Shown piece by piece: positions 44,317-53,270 of a stretch of 64,000 bases of DNA (position 1 is its first letter; each line of letters opens with the position of its first letter). A program made the translations under genes and the position numbers. Source of the stretch: Streptomyces plumbidurans (GTDB lineage: Bacteria; Actinomycetota; Actinomycetes; Streptomycetales; Streptomycetaceae). Under the pieces are notes generated by a model, which was not told the origin of the DNA, made no database searches, and worked only from the letters and a program-made list of their open reading frames with translations. The stretch covers positions 62,001-126,000 of the forward strand of contig NZ_JAFJSY010000017.1 in assembly GCF_019857225.1 (NCBI RefSeq). The letters run 5' to 3'.

Positions 44317-45632
44317 GTCCGGACCCGGCAGCGGACCAGGAGAGCACCCGGCACCCACTCTCCCCCGCGCGCACCCTCGACGTCGACCCGCTGCTCGACG
44401 ACCCGAAGACCCGGATCGTGGTGTGCTGCGGCTCGGGCGGCGTCGGCAAGACGACCACCGCCGCGGCCCTGGGCCTGAGGGCGGCCGAGCGCGGGCGCAA
44501 GGTGGTCGTGCTGACCATCGACCCGGCACGCCGGCTCGCGCAGTCCATGGGCATCGACTCGCTCGACAACACCCCGCGCCGGGTGAAGGACGTCGACGGC
44601 GGGGGCGAACTGCACGCCATGATGCTCGACATGAAGCGCACCTTCGACGAGATCGTCGAAGCGCACGCGGACCGCGAGCGGGCGGCCGCGATCCTGTCGA
44701 ACCCCTTCTACCAGTCGCTCTCGGCGGGCTTCGCGGGCACGCAGGAGTACATGGCGATGGAGAAGCTCGGGCAGCTGCGCGCGCGCAACGAGTGGGACCT
44801 GATCGTCGTGGACACCCCGCCGTCGCGTTCGGCGCTCGACTTCCTGGACGCGCCGAAGCGGCTGGGCTCGTTCCTCGACGGCCGGCTGATCCGGCTGCTG
44901 ACCGCCCCGGCGAAGCTGGGCGGCCGCGCGGGCATGAAGTTCCTGAACGTCGGGATGTCGATGATGACCGGCACGCTCGGCAAGCTGCTGGGCGGTCAAC
45001 TGCTCAAGGACGTCCAGACGTTCGTGTCGGCGATGGACACGACCTTCGGCGGTTTCCGCACGCGCGCGGATGCCACGTACAAGCTGCTGCAGGCGCCGGG
45101 GACGGCGTTTTTGGTGGTGGCGGCGCCGGAGCGGGACGCGCTGCGGGAGGCCGCGTACTTCGTGGAGCGGCTGGCGGCGGAGGACATGCCGCTCGCCGGT
45201 CTGGTGCTCAACCGCGTCCACGGCAGCGGTGCCGCCCGGCTGTCGGCCGAGCGGGCGCTCGCCGCCGCGGAAAATCTTGTGGAGCCCCGCATTGTCGATC
45301 AGGACGGCGGGAAAGCTGGACTTCGTAACTCTCCCGACCCGTACGGCAGTTCAGAATCACCCGCATCCGAGCCCCACTCCCCCGGGGCGGATGGGGACGT
45401 CGACCAGCTCACCGCGGGCCTGTTGCGGCTGCATGCCGACCGTATGCAGCTGCTCTCCCGCGAGCAGCGCACGCGTGACCGCTTCACGACCCTGCACCCC
45501 GAGGTGGCGGTGGCCGAAGTGGCCGCGCTGCCTGGCGATGTGCACGACCTCGCGGGCCTGCGGAACATCGGCGACCGCCTCACGGCCAACCGACCGGAGC
45601 TGCCCGAGACCGCCGTGGACCCAAGAGACTGA
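44313..45632 (+). CDS. ArsA/GET3-like ATPase 2
   Basis: 439 residues. VVCCGSGGVGKTTTAAALGL, TIDPARRLAQSMGI and IVVDTPPSRSALDFLDAPKR match the GET3 fold. A variable Ser/Pro/Glu linker (residues ~335-365) precedes a C-terminal helical part. The ATG overlaps the stop of ATPase 1. The protein ends in ETAVDPRD; a single extra A in the CCCAAGAGAC stretch near 45620 seems to have cut off an acidic repeat tail that continues downstream in another frame. Confidence 0.85.
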   Translation: MSPDPAADQESTRHPLSPARTLDVDPLLDDPKTRIVVCCGSGGVGKTTTAAALGLRAAERGRKVVVLTIDPARRLAQSMGIDSLDNTPRRVKDVDGGGELHAMMLDMKRTFDEIVEAHADRERAAAILSNPFYQSLSAGFAGTQEYMAMEKLGQLRARNEWDLIVVDTPPSRSALDFLDAPKRLGSFLDGRLIRLLTAPAKLGGRAGMKFLNVGMSMMTGTLGKLLGGQLLKDVQTFVSAMDTTFGGFRTRADATYKLLQAPGTAFLVVAAPERDALREAAYFVERLAAEDMPLAGLVLNRVHGSGAARLSAERALAAAENLVEPRIVDQDGGKAGLRNSPDPYGSSESPASEPHSPGADGDVDQLTAGLLRLHADRMQLLSREQRTRDRFTTLHPEVAVAEVAALPGDVHDLAGLRNIGDRLTANRPELPETAVDPRD

Positions 45633-45753
45633 CGTGGCTTCAGGGACCGCTGAGGACTACGAAACCGCCGTGGCCTCAGAGACGACCGCTGAGGACGCCG
45701 AAACCGCCGTGGACCCAGAACCTGCCGTGGACCCGGAGACCGCTACGGACTGA
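45633..45753 (+). other. Out-of-frame acidic repeat tail after ATPase 2
   Basis: From 45625 the +1 frame reads ETDVASGTAEDYETAVASET and on through DPEPAVDPETATD to a TGA at 45751-45753. The repeated ETAV-D/A-x-E units match the last in-frame residues of ATPase 2, which points to a one-base frameshift instead of random sequence. Confidence 0.55.
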
Positions 45754-45767
45754 TCCGAGGGTCGACC

Positions 45768-46106
45768 TCAGCTCACGGCCGCGTAGTTCTCGTACACCTG
45801 GTCGTCGTCGAGCGGCAGGATGCCCACCCCGCGCTCGTACTCCAGGCGGGCCGTCTCGAGGAGCCGGCGCCAGGAGGTGACCGTGGGTCGCCTGCGCAGC
45901 AGTGCGCGGCGCTCCCGCTCCGTCATGCCTCCCCACACGCCGAACTCGACGCGGTTGTCCAGCGCATCGGCCAGGCATTCCGTGCGTACCGGACATCCGG
46001 TGCACACCGCCTTGGCCCTGTTCTGCGCTGCTCCCTGCACGAACAGTTCATCCGGATCGGTAGTGCGGCAGGCGGCCTGCGCACTCCAGTCGGTTACCCA
46101 GCCCAT
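45768..46106 (-). CDS. wblA: WhiB-like regulator WblA
   Basis: A 112-residue Fe-S protein, in Streptomyces a pleiotropic regulator that favours sporulation and represses antibiotic production. The four cluster ligands are Cys13, Cys35, Cys38 and Cys44 (CTGCPVRTEC), and the GVWGGMTERERR turn is intact. I chose the ATG at 46104-46106, matching the known protein start; ATG/GTG codons upstream would only add unconserved residues. It faces the ATPase pair with 135 bases between stops. Confidence 0.95.
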   Translation of the reverse strand: MGWVTDWSAQAACRTTDPDELFVQGAAQNRAKAVCTGCPVRTECLADALDNRVEFGVWGGMTERERRALLRRRPTVTSWRRLLETARLEYERGVGILPLDDDQVYENYAAVS

Positions 46107-46742
46107 ACCGGCGCCGTCCTCTCCCGAATCGAGGCTCCCCCACGGCGGCAGCGGCATATGCACCGCCGCCAGTTGAGGACGTTACGGAAGGCGGGCAGAG
46201 CGCAACACCCCCAGCGGGCCCAATCTTGAATGGCCCGAACGGACTATGCGTAAGCGGCAGATCACCCGGGGGAGTGAGCTGGTGACATGCGTGATCTTCC
46301 CGGCAAACCGGGACAGTTCTGTTGAGTCACAACGGACGCCAACTGACACACAAGGCGGATTCGGACACGTCCCCAGCAAAAAGTTGGGGAACCTCCGGAA
46401 CGATTCGGGGTCGCCGGACGTATTGATACGTGGCCCTACTGCTGTGACAGTTGAGAGCAGCTTAGGCCAAGGCATATACGTGTGTCCGGCGAATGAGAAC
46501 GTAGACACCTGACGTTGCCATGCCGTCACGTTCAGAGGATGAGACCTCTGGTCATGGCTGGGCAGTCGTCCGGGAATGATCGGCCGTCCTGTGCTCGCCA
46601 TCATGAGCAAGGCGTCTTGGCTGGTCAGGCCGCCGCCCTCGCGGCAGCCCGGCTGCACCTGGATGTCACGGTCCGGTACTCGAACGCTCCGAGAAGCCCC
46701 TGCGTCTGCGGAACGCTCATCACTACGGATTAGGCTGCCCTC
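46107..46742. other. Long divergent regulatory region between wblA and the PBP gene
   Basis: 636 bases with no supported gene. It is relatively A/T-rich, which fits a heavily regulated wblA promoter. It contains a small hairpin TCCCCA/TGGGGA at 46370-46390 and, at its right end, a -10 box directly in front of the PBP gene. Confidence 0.55.
46732..46737 (+). promoter_or_regulatory. -10 box of the PBP gene (leaderless)
   Basis: TAGGCT stands 5 bases before the ATG at 46743, and no ribosome site is present, so the transcript probably starts at the A of the ATG. Confidence 0.5.
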
Positions 46743-49037
46743 ATGCCAAAGAAGCGCTCGGGCGGTGGTCTGTCGCCAACGCAGCAGGCCGCCAAGTTCC
46801 TCGGTGTCAGTGTGCTCGCCGGTGCGGTGCTGGCCGGCATCGCGTTGCCCGCCGTAGGCGCACTGGGCCTTGCCGCCAAGGGATCGGTGGAGAGTTTCGA
46901 CGAGCTCCCCGCGAACCTCAAGACGCCACCCCTGAGCCAGCGCACCACGATCCTCGACGCCGACGGCGGCCAGATCGCCACGGTCTACTCACGCGACCGC
47001 ACGGTGGTCGGCCTCAAGGACGTCTCGCCCTACATGCAGAAGGCGATCGTCGCGATCGAGGACTCGCGCTACTACCAGCACGGCGCGGTCGACCTGAAGG
47101 GCGTCCTGCGCGCGCTGAACACGAACGCGCGGAGCGGCGGGGTGGCCCAGGGCGCCTCCACGCTCACCCAGCAGTACGTGAAGAACGTCTTCGTGGAGGA
47201 GGCCGGCGACGACCCGACGAAGGTCGCCGAGGCCACCCAGCAGACCCTCGGCCGCAAGATCAAGGAACTGAAGTACGCGATCCAGGTCGAGGAGGAGCTC
47301 GGCAAGAAGAAGATCCTCGAGAACTACCTGAACATCACGTTCTTCGGCGAGCAGGCCTACGGCGTCGAGGCCGCCGCCCAGCGCTACTTCTCCAAGCACG
47401 CCAAGGACCTCAACGTCCAGGAGTCGGCGCTGCTCGCGGGCATCGTCCAGTCGCCGAGCCGGTACGACCCGGTCAACGACGAGGCGGAGGCCACCAAGCG
47501 CCGCAATGTCGTCCTGCAGCGCATGGCCGACATGGGCGACATCTCGCAGACCGAGGCCGACAAGGCCAAGAAGACGCCGCTGGGCCTCAACCCCAGCAAG
47601 CCGAAGAACGGCTGCATCACCGCGGTCAAGGGCGCCGGCTTCTTCTGTGACTACGTGCGCGAGGTGTTCCTCAACGACCCGGTCTTCGGCAGGACCAAGG
47701 AGGCCCGGGCGAAGGTCTGGAACCAGGGCGGTCTGACGATCCGTACGACGCTCGACCCGCAGGCGCAGAAGTCGGTCGAGACGTCGATCAAGGACCACGT
47801 CTACAAGAGCGACTCCGTGGCCACCGCGTCCACCCTCGTCGAGCCCGGCACCGGCAAGATCCTCGCGATGGGCCAGTCCCGGCCGTACGGCTTCCGCAAG
47901 CACGAGACGCAGATCAACCTGTCGGTGGACCAGGGCATGGGCGGCGGCGCGGGCTACCAGACCGGTTCGACGTTCAAGCCGATCGTGGCCGCGGCGGCCC
48001 TGGAGGGCGGCACGCCGGCGACGAAGTCGTACTCCTCGCCGTACGAGATGGCCTATCCGAGCCCGGTGTCGACCTGCGACGGCAAGCAGTGGCGGACCGA
48101 CCCGAACAACCCGGCCAAGCTGACGAACGAGAACGAGTCGGAGCACGGCCCGTACAGCATGAAGCAGGCGACCGCGAAGTCGATCAACACCTACTACGTG
48201 CAGCTGATCAGCGACATCGGCATCTGCCCGGTCGTCGAGATGGCCAAGAAGATGGGCGTGGAGCGCGCGGACGGCGGCAAGATGCAGCAGGCCCCCTCCA
48301 TCGCGCTGGGCACGCAGGAGATGTCCCCGCTGACGATGGCGAGCGCGTACGCGGCGTTCGCGACGCGCGGCATGTACTGCACGCCGGTCGCCATCGAGTC
48401 CATCACGCAGACCGTCGGCAGCCAGAAGAAGTCCCTGGCCGTGCCGAAGTCGACCTGCTCGCGCGCGATGTCGGAGAAGACCGCCGACACCGTGAGCACG
48501 CTCCTGAAGGGCGTGGTCGAGGACGGCACGGGCCAGCAGGCGGGTCTCGACAGCCGTCCGAGCGCCGGTAAGACCGGTACGACGGACAACCGCTACGCGG
48601 CCTGGTTCGTCGGCTACACCCCGAACATGGCGGGCGCGGTCTGGGTCGGCGACCCGACCCACCGGCGCCAGATGAAGAACATCAGCATCGGCGGTGTGTA
48701 CCACCCGCTCGTCTACGGCGCCGACACCCCGGGCCCGATCTGGAAGGACGCCATGACCGGCGCCCTGGAGGGCAAGCCGGTGGAGAACTTCAACCTCGTC
48801 AACATCCCCGACGGCGACAAGGGCCGGGGCCACGGCCACGACGACGGGGACAACGGCGACCACGGAGACAACGGCGGCCTCATCGGCGGCCTGGTGGGCG
48901 GCAACGACGGCGGCAACGACACCGGCGGCAACACAAACGGCGGCGCCCTCCCGACACCCACCTTCTCCTTCCCGTCGAACCTCTTCCAGGGCCAGAACGG
49001 CAACGGGGGGAACGGGAACGGGGGGCGGCGCGGCTGA
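46743..49037 (+). CDS. Class A penicillin-binding protein (bifunctional transglycosylase/transpeptidase)
   Basis: 764 residues. A short cytoplasmic N-terminus and one membrane span (about residues 18-45) are followed by a GT51 domain (AIEDSRYYQHGAVD, STLTQQYVKN, ITFFGEQAYGVEAAA). The transpeptidase domain has Ser409 in GSTFKP, a SIN motif in AKSINTYYV and KTGTTDN (Lys near 610). The Gly/Asn/Asp-rich C-terminal tail is low complexity. It polymerises and crosslinks peptidoglycan outside the membrane. Confidence 0.94.
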   Translation: MPKKRSGGGLSPTQQAAKFLGVSVLAGAVLAGIALPAVGALGLAAKGSVESFDELPANLKTPPLSQRTTILDADGGQIATVYSRDRTVVGLKDVSPYMQKAIVAIEDSRYYQHGAVDLKGVLRALNTNARSGGVAQGASTLTQQYVKNVFVEEAGDDPTKVAEATQQTLGRKIKELKYAIQVEEELGKKKILENYLNITFFGEQAYGVEAAAQRYFSKHAKDLNVQESALLAGIVQSPSRYDPVNDEAEATKRRNVVLQRMADMGDISQTEADKAKKTPLGLNPSKPKNGCITAVKGAGFFCDYVREVFLNDPVFGRTKEARAKVWNQGGLTIRTTLDPQAQKSVETSIKDHVYKSDSVATASTLVEPGTGKILAMGQSRPYGFRKHETQINLSVDQGMGGGAGYQTGSTFKPIVAAAALEGGTPATKSYSSPYEMAYPSPVSTCDGKQWRTDPNNPAKLTNENESEHGPYSMKQATAKSINTYYVQLISDIGICPVVEMAKKMGVERADGGKMQQAPSIALGTQEMSPLTMASAYAAFATRGMYCTPVAIESITQTVGSQKKSLAVPKSTCSRAMSEKTADTVSTLLKGVVEDGTGQQAGLDSRPSAGKTGTTDNRYAAWFVGYTPNMAGAVWVGDPTHRRQMKNISIGGVYHPLVYGADTPGPIWKDAMTGALEGKPVENFNLVNIPDGDKGRGHGHDDGDNGDHGDNGGLIGGLVGGNDGGNDTGGNTNGGALPTPTFSFPSNLFQGQNGNGGNGNGGRRG

Positions 49038-49062
49038 CGCCCCATATCCGTATGTGAAATGT

Positions 49063-49105
49063 GTACGGCCCCTGTGTCACCGGGATGGGTGGAGAGGGGC
49101 CGTAC
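49063..49105. terminator. Bidirectional terminator between PBP and yqeY
   Basis: 11-bp stem GTACGGCCCCT/AGGGGCCGTAC with a 21-base loop between two convergent genes. Confidence 0.7.
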
Positions 49106-49181
49106 GCACAAGGCCGTTGGTTCACATGCGGTGATCAGGCACATGCGGCGATCAGGCGTCGTACGCCCTACGGCCGGCGGC

Positions 49182-49649
49182 TCAGCCCGCCAGGTGCTTC
49201 TTCACCGCCGCGGCCACGCGGCCGCCCTCGGCCTGGCCGGCGACCTTCGGGTTCACGATCTTCATGACGGCGCCCATGGCGCGCGGGCCCTCGGCGCCGG
49301 CCGCCCGGGCCTCCTCGACGGCCTGCGCGACGATGGCGTTCAGCTCGTCGTCGCCGAGCTGCTTGGGCAGGTACACGGCGAGCACCTCGCCCTCCGCCTT
49401 CTCCCGCTCGGCCTGCTCGGGGCGACCACCCTGCGCGAAGGCGTCGGCCGCCTCCCGGCGCTTCTTCGCCTCCTTGGTGATCACCTTCAGCACCTCGTCG
49501 TCGGAGAGCTCGCGCTTCTCCTTGCCCGCGACCTCCTCCTTGGTGATCGCGGCGAGCGTCAGCCGGAGCGTCGAGGAGCGCAGCTCGTCGCGCCCCTTGA
49601 TCGCGGCGTTGAGGTCTTCCTGCAGCTTCGACTTGAGCGTGGTGGTCAT
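49182..49649 (-). CDS. yqeY: GatB/YqeY domain protein
   Basis: A 155-residue helical protein: MTTTLKSKLQEDLNAAIKGR, the YLPKQLGDDELNAIV stretch and GAVMKIVNPKVAGQAEGGRV are typical of YqeY. The same domain forms the tail of GatB, where it contacts tRNA; the role of the free form is not settled. ATG at 49647-49649. Confidence 0.9.
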   Translation of the reverse strand: MTTTLKSKLQEDLNAAIKGRDELRSSTLRLTLAAITKEEVAGKEKRELSDDEVLKVITKEAKKRREAADAFAQGGRPEQAEREKAEGEVLAVYLPKQLGDDELNAIVAQAVEEARAAGAEGPRAMGAVMKIVNPKVAGQAEGGRVAAAVKKHLAG

Positions 49650-49742
49650 GGGACGATTGTCGCAGGTGCCGACGGCCCGATGCCCGCGCATTTAAAGGGC
49701 GGTGGGGCTCGGAAGGTACTCCGGGTCTGACACGATGGGCGT

Positions 49743-50669
49743 ATGCGCGCTCGATACGGAGTACCTCTGGGGATCGCGGCGGCCGGCGCCGCGGGTGTGG
49801 TGTACGCGGCGGGGTTCGAGGTCCGCTCGTTCCGGCTGCGACGGGTGACGATCCCCGTCCTGCCGCCGGGGATGCACCCCCTGCGCATCCTCCAGGTCTC
49901 CGACATCCACATGGTCGGCGGGCAGCGCAAGAAGCAGCGCTGGCTGCGCTCCCTGGCCGGGCTGCGCCCCGACTTCGTGATCAACACCGGCGACAACCTG
50001 TCCGACCCGGAGGGCGTGCCGGAGGTCCTCGACGCCCTGGGCCCGCTGATGGAGTTCCCCGGGGCGTACGTCTTCGGCTCGAACGACTACTACGGCCCCA
50101 GGTTCCGCAACCCGGCCCGCTATCTGATGGAGAAGGCCCAGCGGCGCCACGGGCTGAACGGCAACGCACCGGTCGTCGGCGCGATCCACAACCCGTGGGA
50201 GGACCTGCGGGACGGCTTCGACGCGGCGGGCTGGCTGAACCTGACGAACACCCGCGGCACGCTCAAGGTCGAGGGCGTCTCGGTGGAGCTCACGGGTCTC
50301 GACGACCCGCACATCAAGCGCGACCGCTACGCCCAGGTGGCCGGCGGCCCGTCCGGGGCCGCGGACTTCTCGATGGGCGTCGTACACGCGCCCTACCTGC
50401 GCGTACTGGACTCCTTCACGGCGGACGCGTACCCCCTGGTCCTGGCCGGCCACACCCATGGCGGACAGCTCTGCATCCCCTTCTACGGCGCCCTGGTCAC
50501 CAACTGCGACCTGGACACGGACCGGGTGAAGGGCCTGTCGACCCATACGGCCGACGGCCACACGTCGTATCTCCACGTCTCGGCGGGCTGCGGCACCAAC
50601 CGCTACACGCCGGTACGGTTCGCCTGCCCACCGGAGGCGACGCTGCTGACGCTGGTGGGACGGGAGTAA
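49743..50669 (+). CDS. Metallophosphoesterase, membrane-anchored
   Basis: 308 residues. An N-terminal hydrophobic segment (PLGIAAAGAAGVVYAAG) anchors a calcineurin-like enzyme with LQVSDIHMV (DxH), INTGDN (GD), GSNDYY (GN-type, here Asn-Asp) and LAGHTHGGQ (GHxH). Resembles YkuE-type phosphoesterases. Substrate unknown. A CACGAT stretch shortly before the ATG may be a -10, giving a near-leaderless message. Confidence 0.88.
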   Translation: MRARYGVPLGIAAAGAAGVVYAAGFEVRSFRLRRVTIPVLPPGMHPLRILQVSDIHMVGGQRKKQRWLRSLAGLRPDFVINTGDNLSDPEGVPEVLDALGPLMEFPGAYVFGSNDYYGPRFRNPARYLMEKAQRRHGLNGNAPVVGAIHNPWEDLRDGFDAAGWLNLTNTRGTLKVEGVSVELTGLDDPHIKRDRYAQVAGGPSGAADFSMGVVHAPYLRVLDSFTADAYPLVLAGHTHGGQLCIPFYGALVTNCDLDTDRVKGLSTHTADGHTSYLHVSAGCGTNRYTPVRFACPPEATLLTLVGRE

Positions 50670-50738
50670 CCTCCGGCGGCGGTCGGCCGGGCGTAACCCG
50701 CGCGGCCCATTCACGTGGCCCCCGACACCCCTTTTGCC

Positions 50739-50744
50739 TAGCTT
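50739..50744 (+). promoter_or_regulatory. -10 box before the Pr6Pr-type membrane gene
   Basis: TAGCTT, 6 bases before the ATG at 50751; the message would be leaderless or nearly so. Confidence 0.4.
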
Positions 50745-50750
50745 GAGGGC

Positions 50751-51536
50751 ATGACCGCCCCGATACCCCGGGACATGCCGGATCTTCCAGCACTGTCCGG
50801 TATGCCCTCACTGCTGCCTTCCTCGGTTCCCGCCGCCGCGGTGGTGACTCCCGTACGGCGCCCGCTCGCCGCCGCGTACCGCCTCGTGGTCGCCCTGACG
50901 GCAGCGGCGGGAGTCACGCTCGACCTGCTCCTCGGCAGCCCGGTACGGGTGCTGAGCTACTTCACGATCCAGAGCAACATCCTGGTCGCCGTCGTCCTTC
51001 TGCTCTCGGCCCGCCGCGCCTGGAAGGCCGGCCGACCGCTCCCCTCGGCGTGGACGGGGGCGACGCTGCTCTACATCACCATCACGGCGCTGGTGTACCA
51101 CCTGCTCCTGGCCGACGCCTCGCCCGTGTTCTCCATGACGGGCAGCACCTCGGCGCTGACCGGCCGGCAGTGGATCAGCAACCAGATCCTGCACACGGTG
51201 GTCCCGGTCGCGGTACTGCTGGACTGGCTGCTCCTGACCCCCCGCGGCCGCCTGCACCTCCGCCAGGCGGCGACCTGGCTGCTCTACCCCCTGGCGTACC
51301 TGCTCTTCTCCCTCACCAGAGGCGAGCTGATCCCGCCCGGCACACCGGGCCGCTACCTCTACCCCTTCCTGGACGTCGACCTGCACAGCTACAAGAACGT
51401 CCTCGCCAACGCCCTCCTCCTCGGCCTCGCCTTCTACGGCCTGGCCATCCTCCTCGTCGCCCTCGACCACGCCCGCCCCAACCCGGTCCACCACCGCCGA
51501 AAAACCGGATTTCGTCTCCAGCCACCGGTGGGCTAA
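50751..51536 (+). CDS. Pr6Pr-family integral membrane protein
   Basis: 261 residues with six predicted spans after a Pro-rich N-terminus. YFTIQSNILVAVVLLL and the sequence around LDWLLL and YPLAYLLFSLTRG match the FAR-17a/AIG1-like Pr6Pr group. No enzyme function is established in bacteria. Last core gene before the tRNA and the integrated element. Confidence 0.75.
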   Translation: MTAPIPRDMPDLPALSGMPSLLPSSVPAAAVVTPVRRPLAAAYRLVVALTAAAGVTLDLLLGSPVRVLSYFTIQSNILVAVVLLLSARRAWKAGRPLPSAWTGATLLYITITALVYHLLLADASPVFSMTGSTSALTGRQWISNQILHTVVPVAVLLDWLLLTPRGRLHLRQAATWLLYPLAYLLFSLTRGELIPPGTPGRYLYPFLDVDLHSYKNVLANALLLGLAFYGLAILLVALDHARPNPVHHRRKTGFRLQPPVG

Positions 51537-51570
51537 AGTAATCGACGTCGCCGCGAGCAGCAGCGACGAT

Positions 51571-51644
51571 CGGGGTGTAGCGCAGCTTGGCAGCGCGCTT
51601 CGTTCGGGACGAAGAGGTCGTGGGTTCAAATCCCGCCACCCCGA
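51571..51644 (+). tRNA. tRNA-Pro (anticodon CGG)
   Basis: 74 bases. Acceptor CGGGGTG/CACCCCG, D-arm with GCGCAGCTTGGCAGCGC, anticodon stem CTTCG/CGAAG around the loop TTCGGGA (anticodon CGG), T-arm GTGGG-TTCAAAT-CCCGC. No encoded CCA. The tyrosine integrase gene starts its 3' end 83 bases away, so the tRNA 3' part is the likely attachment site, as for pSAM2-type elements that use tRNA-Pro. Confidence 0.96.
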
Positions 51645-51652
51645 CACTGGTC

Positions 51653-51688
51653 AGAGGCCCATTCGCTTGATCGCGAATGGGCCTCTTT
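51653..51688 (+). terminator. Terminator of tRNA-Pro
   Basis: Perfect 14-bp stem AGAGGCCCATTCGC with its complement, a TTGATC loop and a TTT end, 9 bases after the tRNA. Confidence 0.9.
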
Positions 51689-51696
51689 CATGCCCT

Positions 51697-51719
51697 GGGG
51701 GCCAAACAGGGGGCCAAAC
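51697..51719. repeat. Direct repeat GGGGGCCAAAC x2 at the int end of the element
   Basis: Two exact 11-bp copies (51697-51707 and 51709-51719) separated by one base, between the att-side tRNA terminator and the int stop. The position suits integrase or excisionase arm-binding sites. Confidence 0.65.
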
Positions 51720-51727
51720 GAATTTGA

Positions 51728-52933
51728 TCAGGCCACCGCGTCGCCCTCTTCCTGGCCCTCCGCGTCCTCCCTTTCCTGATCTTCGGCGAAGATGTCGTCC
51801 ATCGCTTCTGCGCCCTGCGTGATCACGGGCCGGAGCTGTTTGCGGTAGACCGCCTCTGTGGTCGCCTGGCTGCTGTGACCGACCAGGAGCGCGATCCGCT
51901 CCAAGGGGATGCCGTGGTCTGAGAGCAGAGACACGAAGCTGTGCCGGAGTTCCCGCGGCGTCCACTCCGGCTTCAGTCCGGCCTTCTTCACGATCGCCTT
52001 GAAGTCGCGCCGGACGTTGGCCGCGTCAAGCGGCTCGCCGCTCCGGGTCGTGAAGACACGGCCGGTCGGGCTCCACTCCATCCCTCTCGATGCCCGTTCC
52101 TGCTTCTGCCATCGCATGTGCTCTTCGAGGACGTCGACCACCTGCTTCGGCAGAGCGATGGTCCGGCGGCTCTTCCTGGTCTTGGTCTCACCGTGCTTGC
52201 GCACCGAACGCCACACCGCGACGTGAGGCGGGATGCCGTCCGTCGTCTCCAGGAAGACGTGATCCCAGGTAAGGGGCCGCGCCTCTTCCGTACGCACACC
52301 GCTGAGGAGTGAGAGCACGAGATAGGCGTACAGCCGTGACGGACGCGCGGCGGTCAGTACGGCTTTCGCCTGCTCCAAGTTCAACGCCTTGCTCGGTCGA
52401 CCGGGGCGCCCCTCCGGTGCGGTGACGAGTAGGGCGACGTTCCGCGCGGCCTTGTCTCTGCGCTGAGCGTGCGCGATGGAGCGGCGCAGGATGGCGAGCA
52501 GGTCGCGCAGACTTCGCGTCGCGAGGAATTCAGCCCTGTCGTCCAACCAGTCGTCGACGTCGTCCGCGCTGAGTTCTCTCAGCTTGGCCTTGCCGATGAA
52601 CGGGATCAGGTGCTTGTTCGCCATCGAGCGGTTCTTGCCGATGGTGCCCTTCTCATCGCGCCCCTTCAGTCCGCGCTCCAACCAGTCGTTCACCGCGTCG
52701 GCCACGGTGTAGTTGGCCGGCGCCTTGACGCCGGTCTGCATCTCCTTCTTCAAGTCCCGGATCTTCTGGCGGACTTCGGTCTTCGTTTTGCCGTACACCT
52801 TCGGCCGACGGCGCTTGCCGTTCGGGGCGTATCCCAGGGAGACGGCTCCCACGTAACTCTTCTTGGCGGGGTCCCAATAGATCGTGTCCGCACCGTGGCC
52901 AGCCCGTTGGGCGCGCTTCGGGGTCTCGGTCAT
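51728..52933 (-). CDS. int: AICE tyrosine integrase
   Basis: 401 residues. An N-terminal AP2-like/SAM-like DNA-binding part (KTKTEVRQKIRDLKKEMQTG, then a core-binding domain) is followed by the catalytic domain with Arg in LLSGVRTEEARPL, His-x-x-Arg-like LRHSFVSLL, His in ALLVGHSS and the Tyr nucleophile in TEAVYRKQL. I chose the ATG at 52931-52933 with GGAGG about 11 bases upstream. It faces the tRNA-Pro att site; xis lies 73 bases upstream, with a hairpin between. Confidence 0.94.
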   Translation of the reverse strand: MTETPKRAQRAGHGADTIYWDPAKKSYVGAVSLGYAPNGKRRRPKVYGKTKTEVRQKIRDLKKEMQTGVKAPANYTVADAVNDWLERGLKGRDEKGTIGKNRSMANKHLIPFIGKAKLRELSADDVDDWLDDRAEFLATRSLRDLLAILRRSIAHAQRRDKAARNVALLVTAPEGRPGRPSKALNLEQAKAVLTAARPSRLYAYLVLSLLSGVRTEEARPLTWDHVFLETTDGIPPHVAVWRSVRKHGETKTRKSRRTIALPKQVVDVLEEHMRWQKQERASRGMEWSPTGRVFTTRSGEPLDAANVRRDFKAIVKKAGLKPEWTPRELRHSFVSLLSDHGIPLERIALLVGHSSQATTEAVYRKQLRPVITQGAEAMDDIFAEDQEREDAEGQEEGDAVA

Positions 52934-52955
52934 TTTCTGTTGTTCCTCCATAGGA

Positions 52956-52985
52956 CAGGGCCGCGCCCTGATGGGCGCGGCCCTG
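52956..52985 (-). repeat. GC hairpin between xis and int
   Basis: Perfect 13-bp stem CAGGGCCGCGCCC/GGGCGCGGCCCTG with a TGAT loop. It ends just upstream of the int ribosome site, so it could reduce int expression from the xis transcript. Confidence 0.8.
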
Positions 52986-53006
52986 CGGAACTTGAGTGAT
53001 GGGGAT

Positions 53007-53216
53007 TCAGGCGGTGGCCTCTGCCTCGCGCTTGAGGAGTTCGACGTACTGCGCGATGTACTCCGGCGGCACGAGTCGGCGACGGCCGATGCGGACGGTC
53101 TGAAGGCGTCCGAGGCGGATTTCCTCGTAGACCATCGAGCGTCCGATCCTGAGAGCCTTGGCCGCCTCTTCGGGGCGGTAGAGGAGCTGTTCGGCAGGTT
53201 CAACAGCGGTGGCCAT
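53007..53216 (-). CDS. xis: Excisionase / MerR-like helix-turn-helix protein
   Basis: 69 residues: LLYRPEEAAKALRIGRSMVY (helix-turn-helix), RLGRLQTVRIGRRRLVP (wing) and a short helix. Typical Xis of Streptomyces elements; it steers Int to excision. ATG 53214-53216 with GAGGAGG upstream. Immediately upstream is the 8-bp repeat array. Confidence 0.9.
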   Translation of the reverse strand: MATAVEPAEQLLYRPEEAAKALRIGRSMVYEEIRLGRLQTVRIGRRRLVPPEYIAQYVELLKREAEATA

Positions 53217-53270
53217 CCGGCGGTGCCTCCTCGGCAGGGTTCCGGGGGCGGTGGCCCCCTTCCTGTCAGG

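Noticed and set aside
53244..53259. Hairpin GGGGGC/GCCCCC upstream of xis as a terminator
   Set aside because: Short stem, between array and xis, no T-tract; could be chance in GC-rich DNA.
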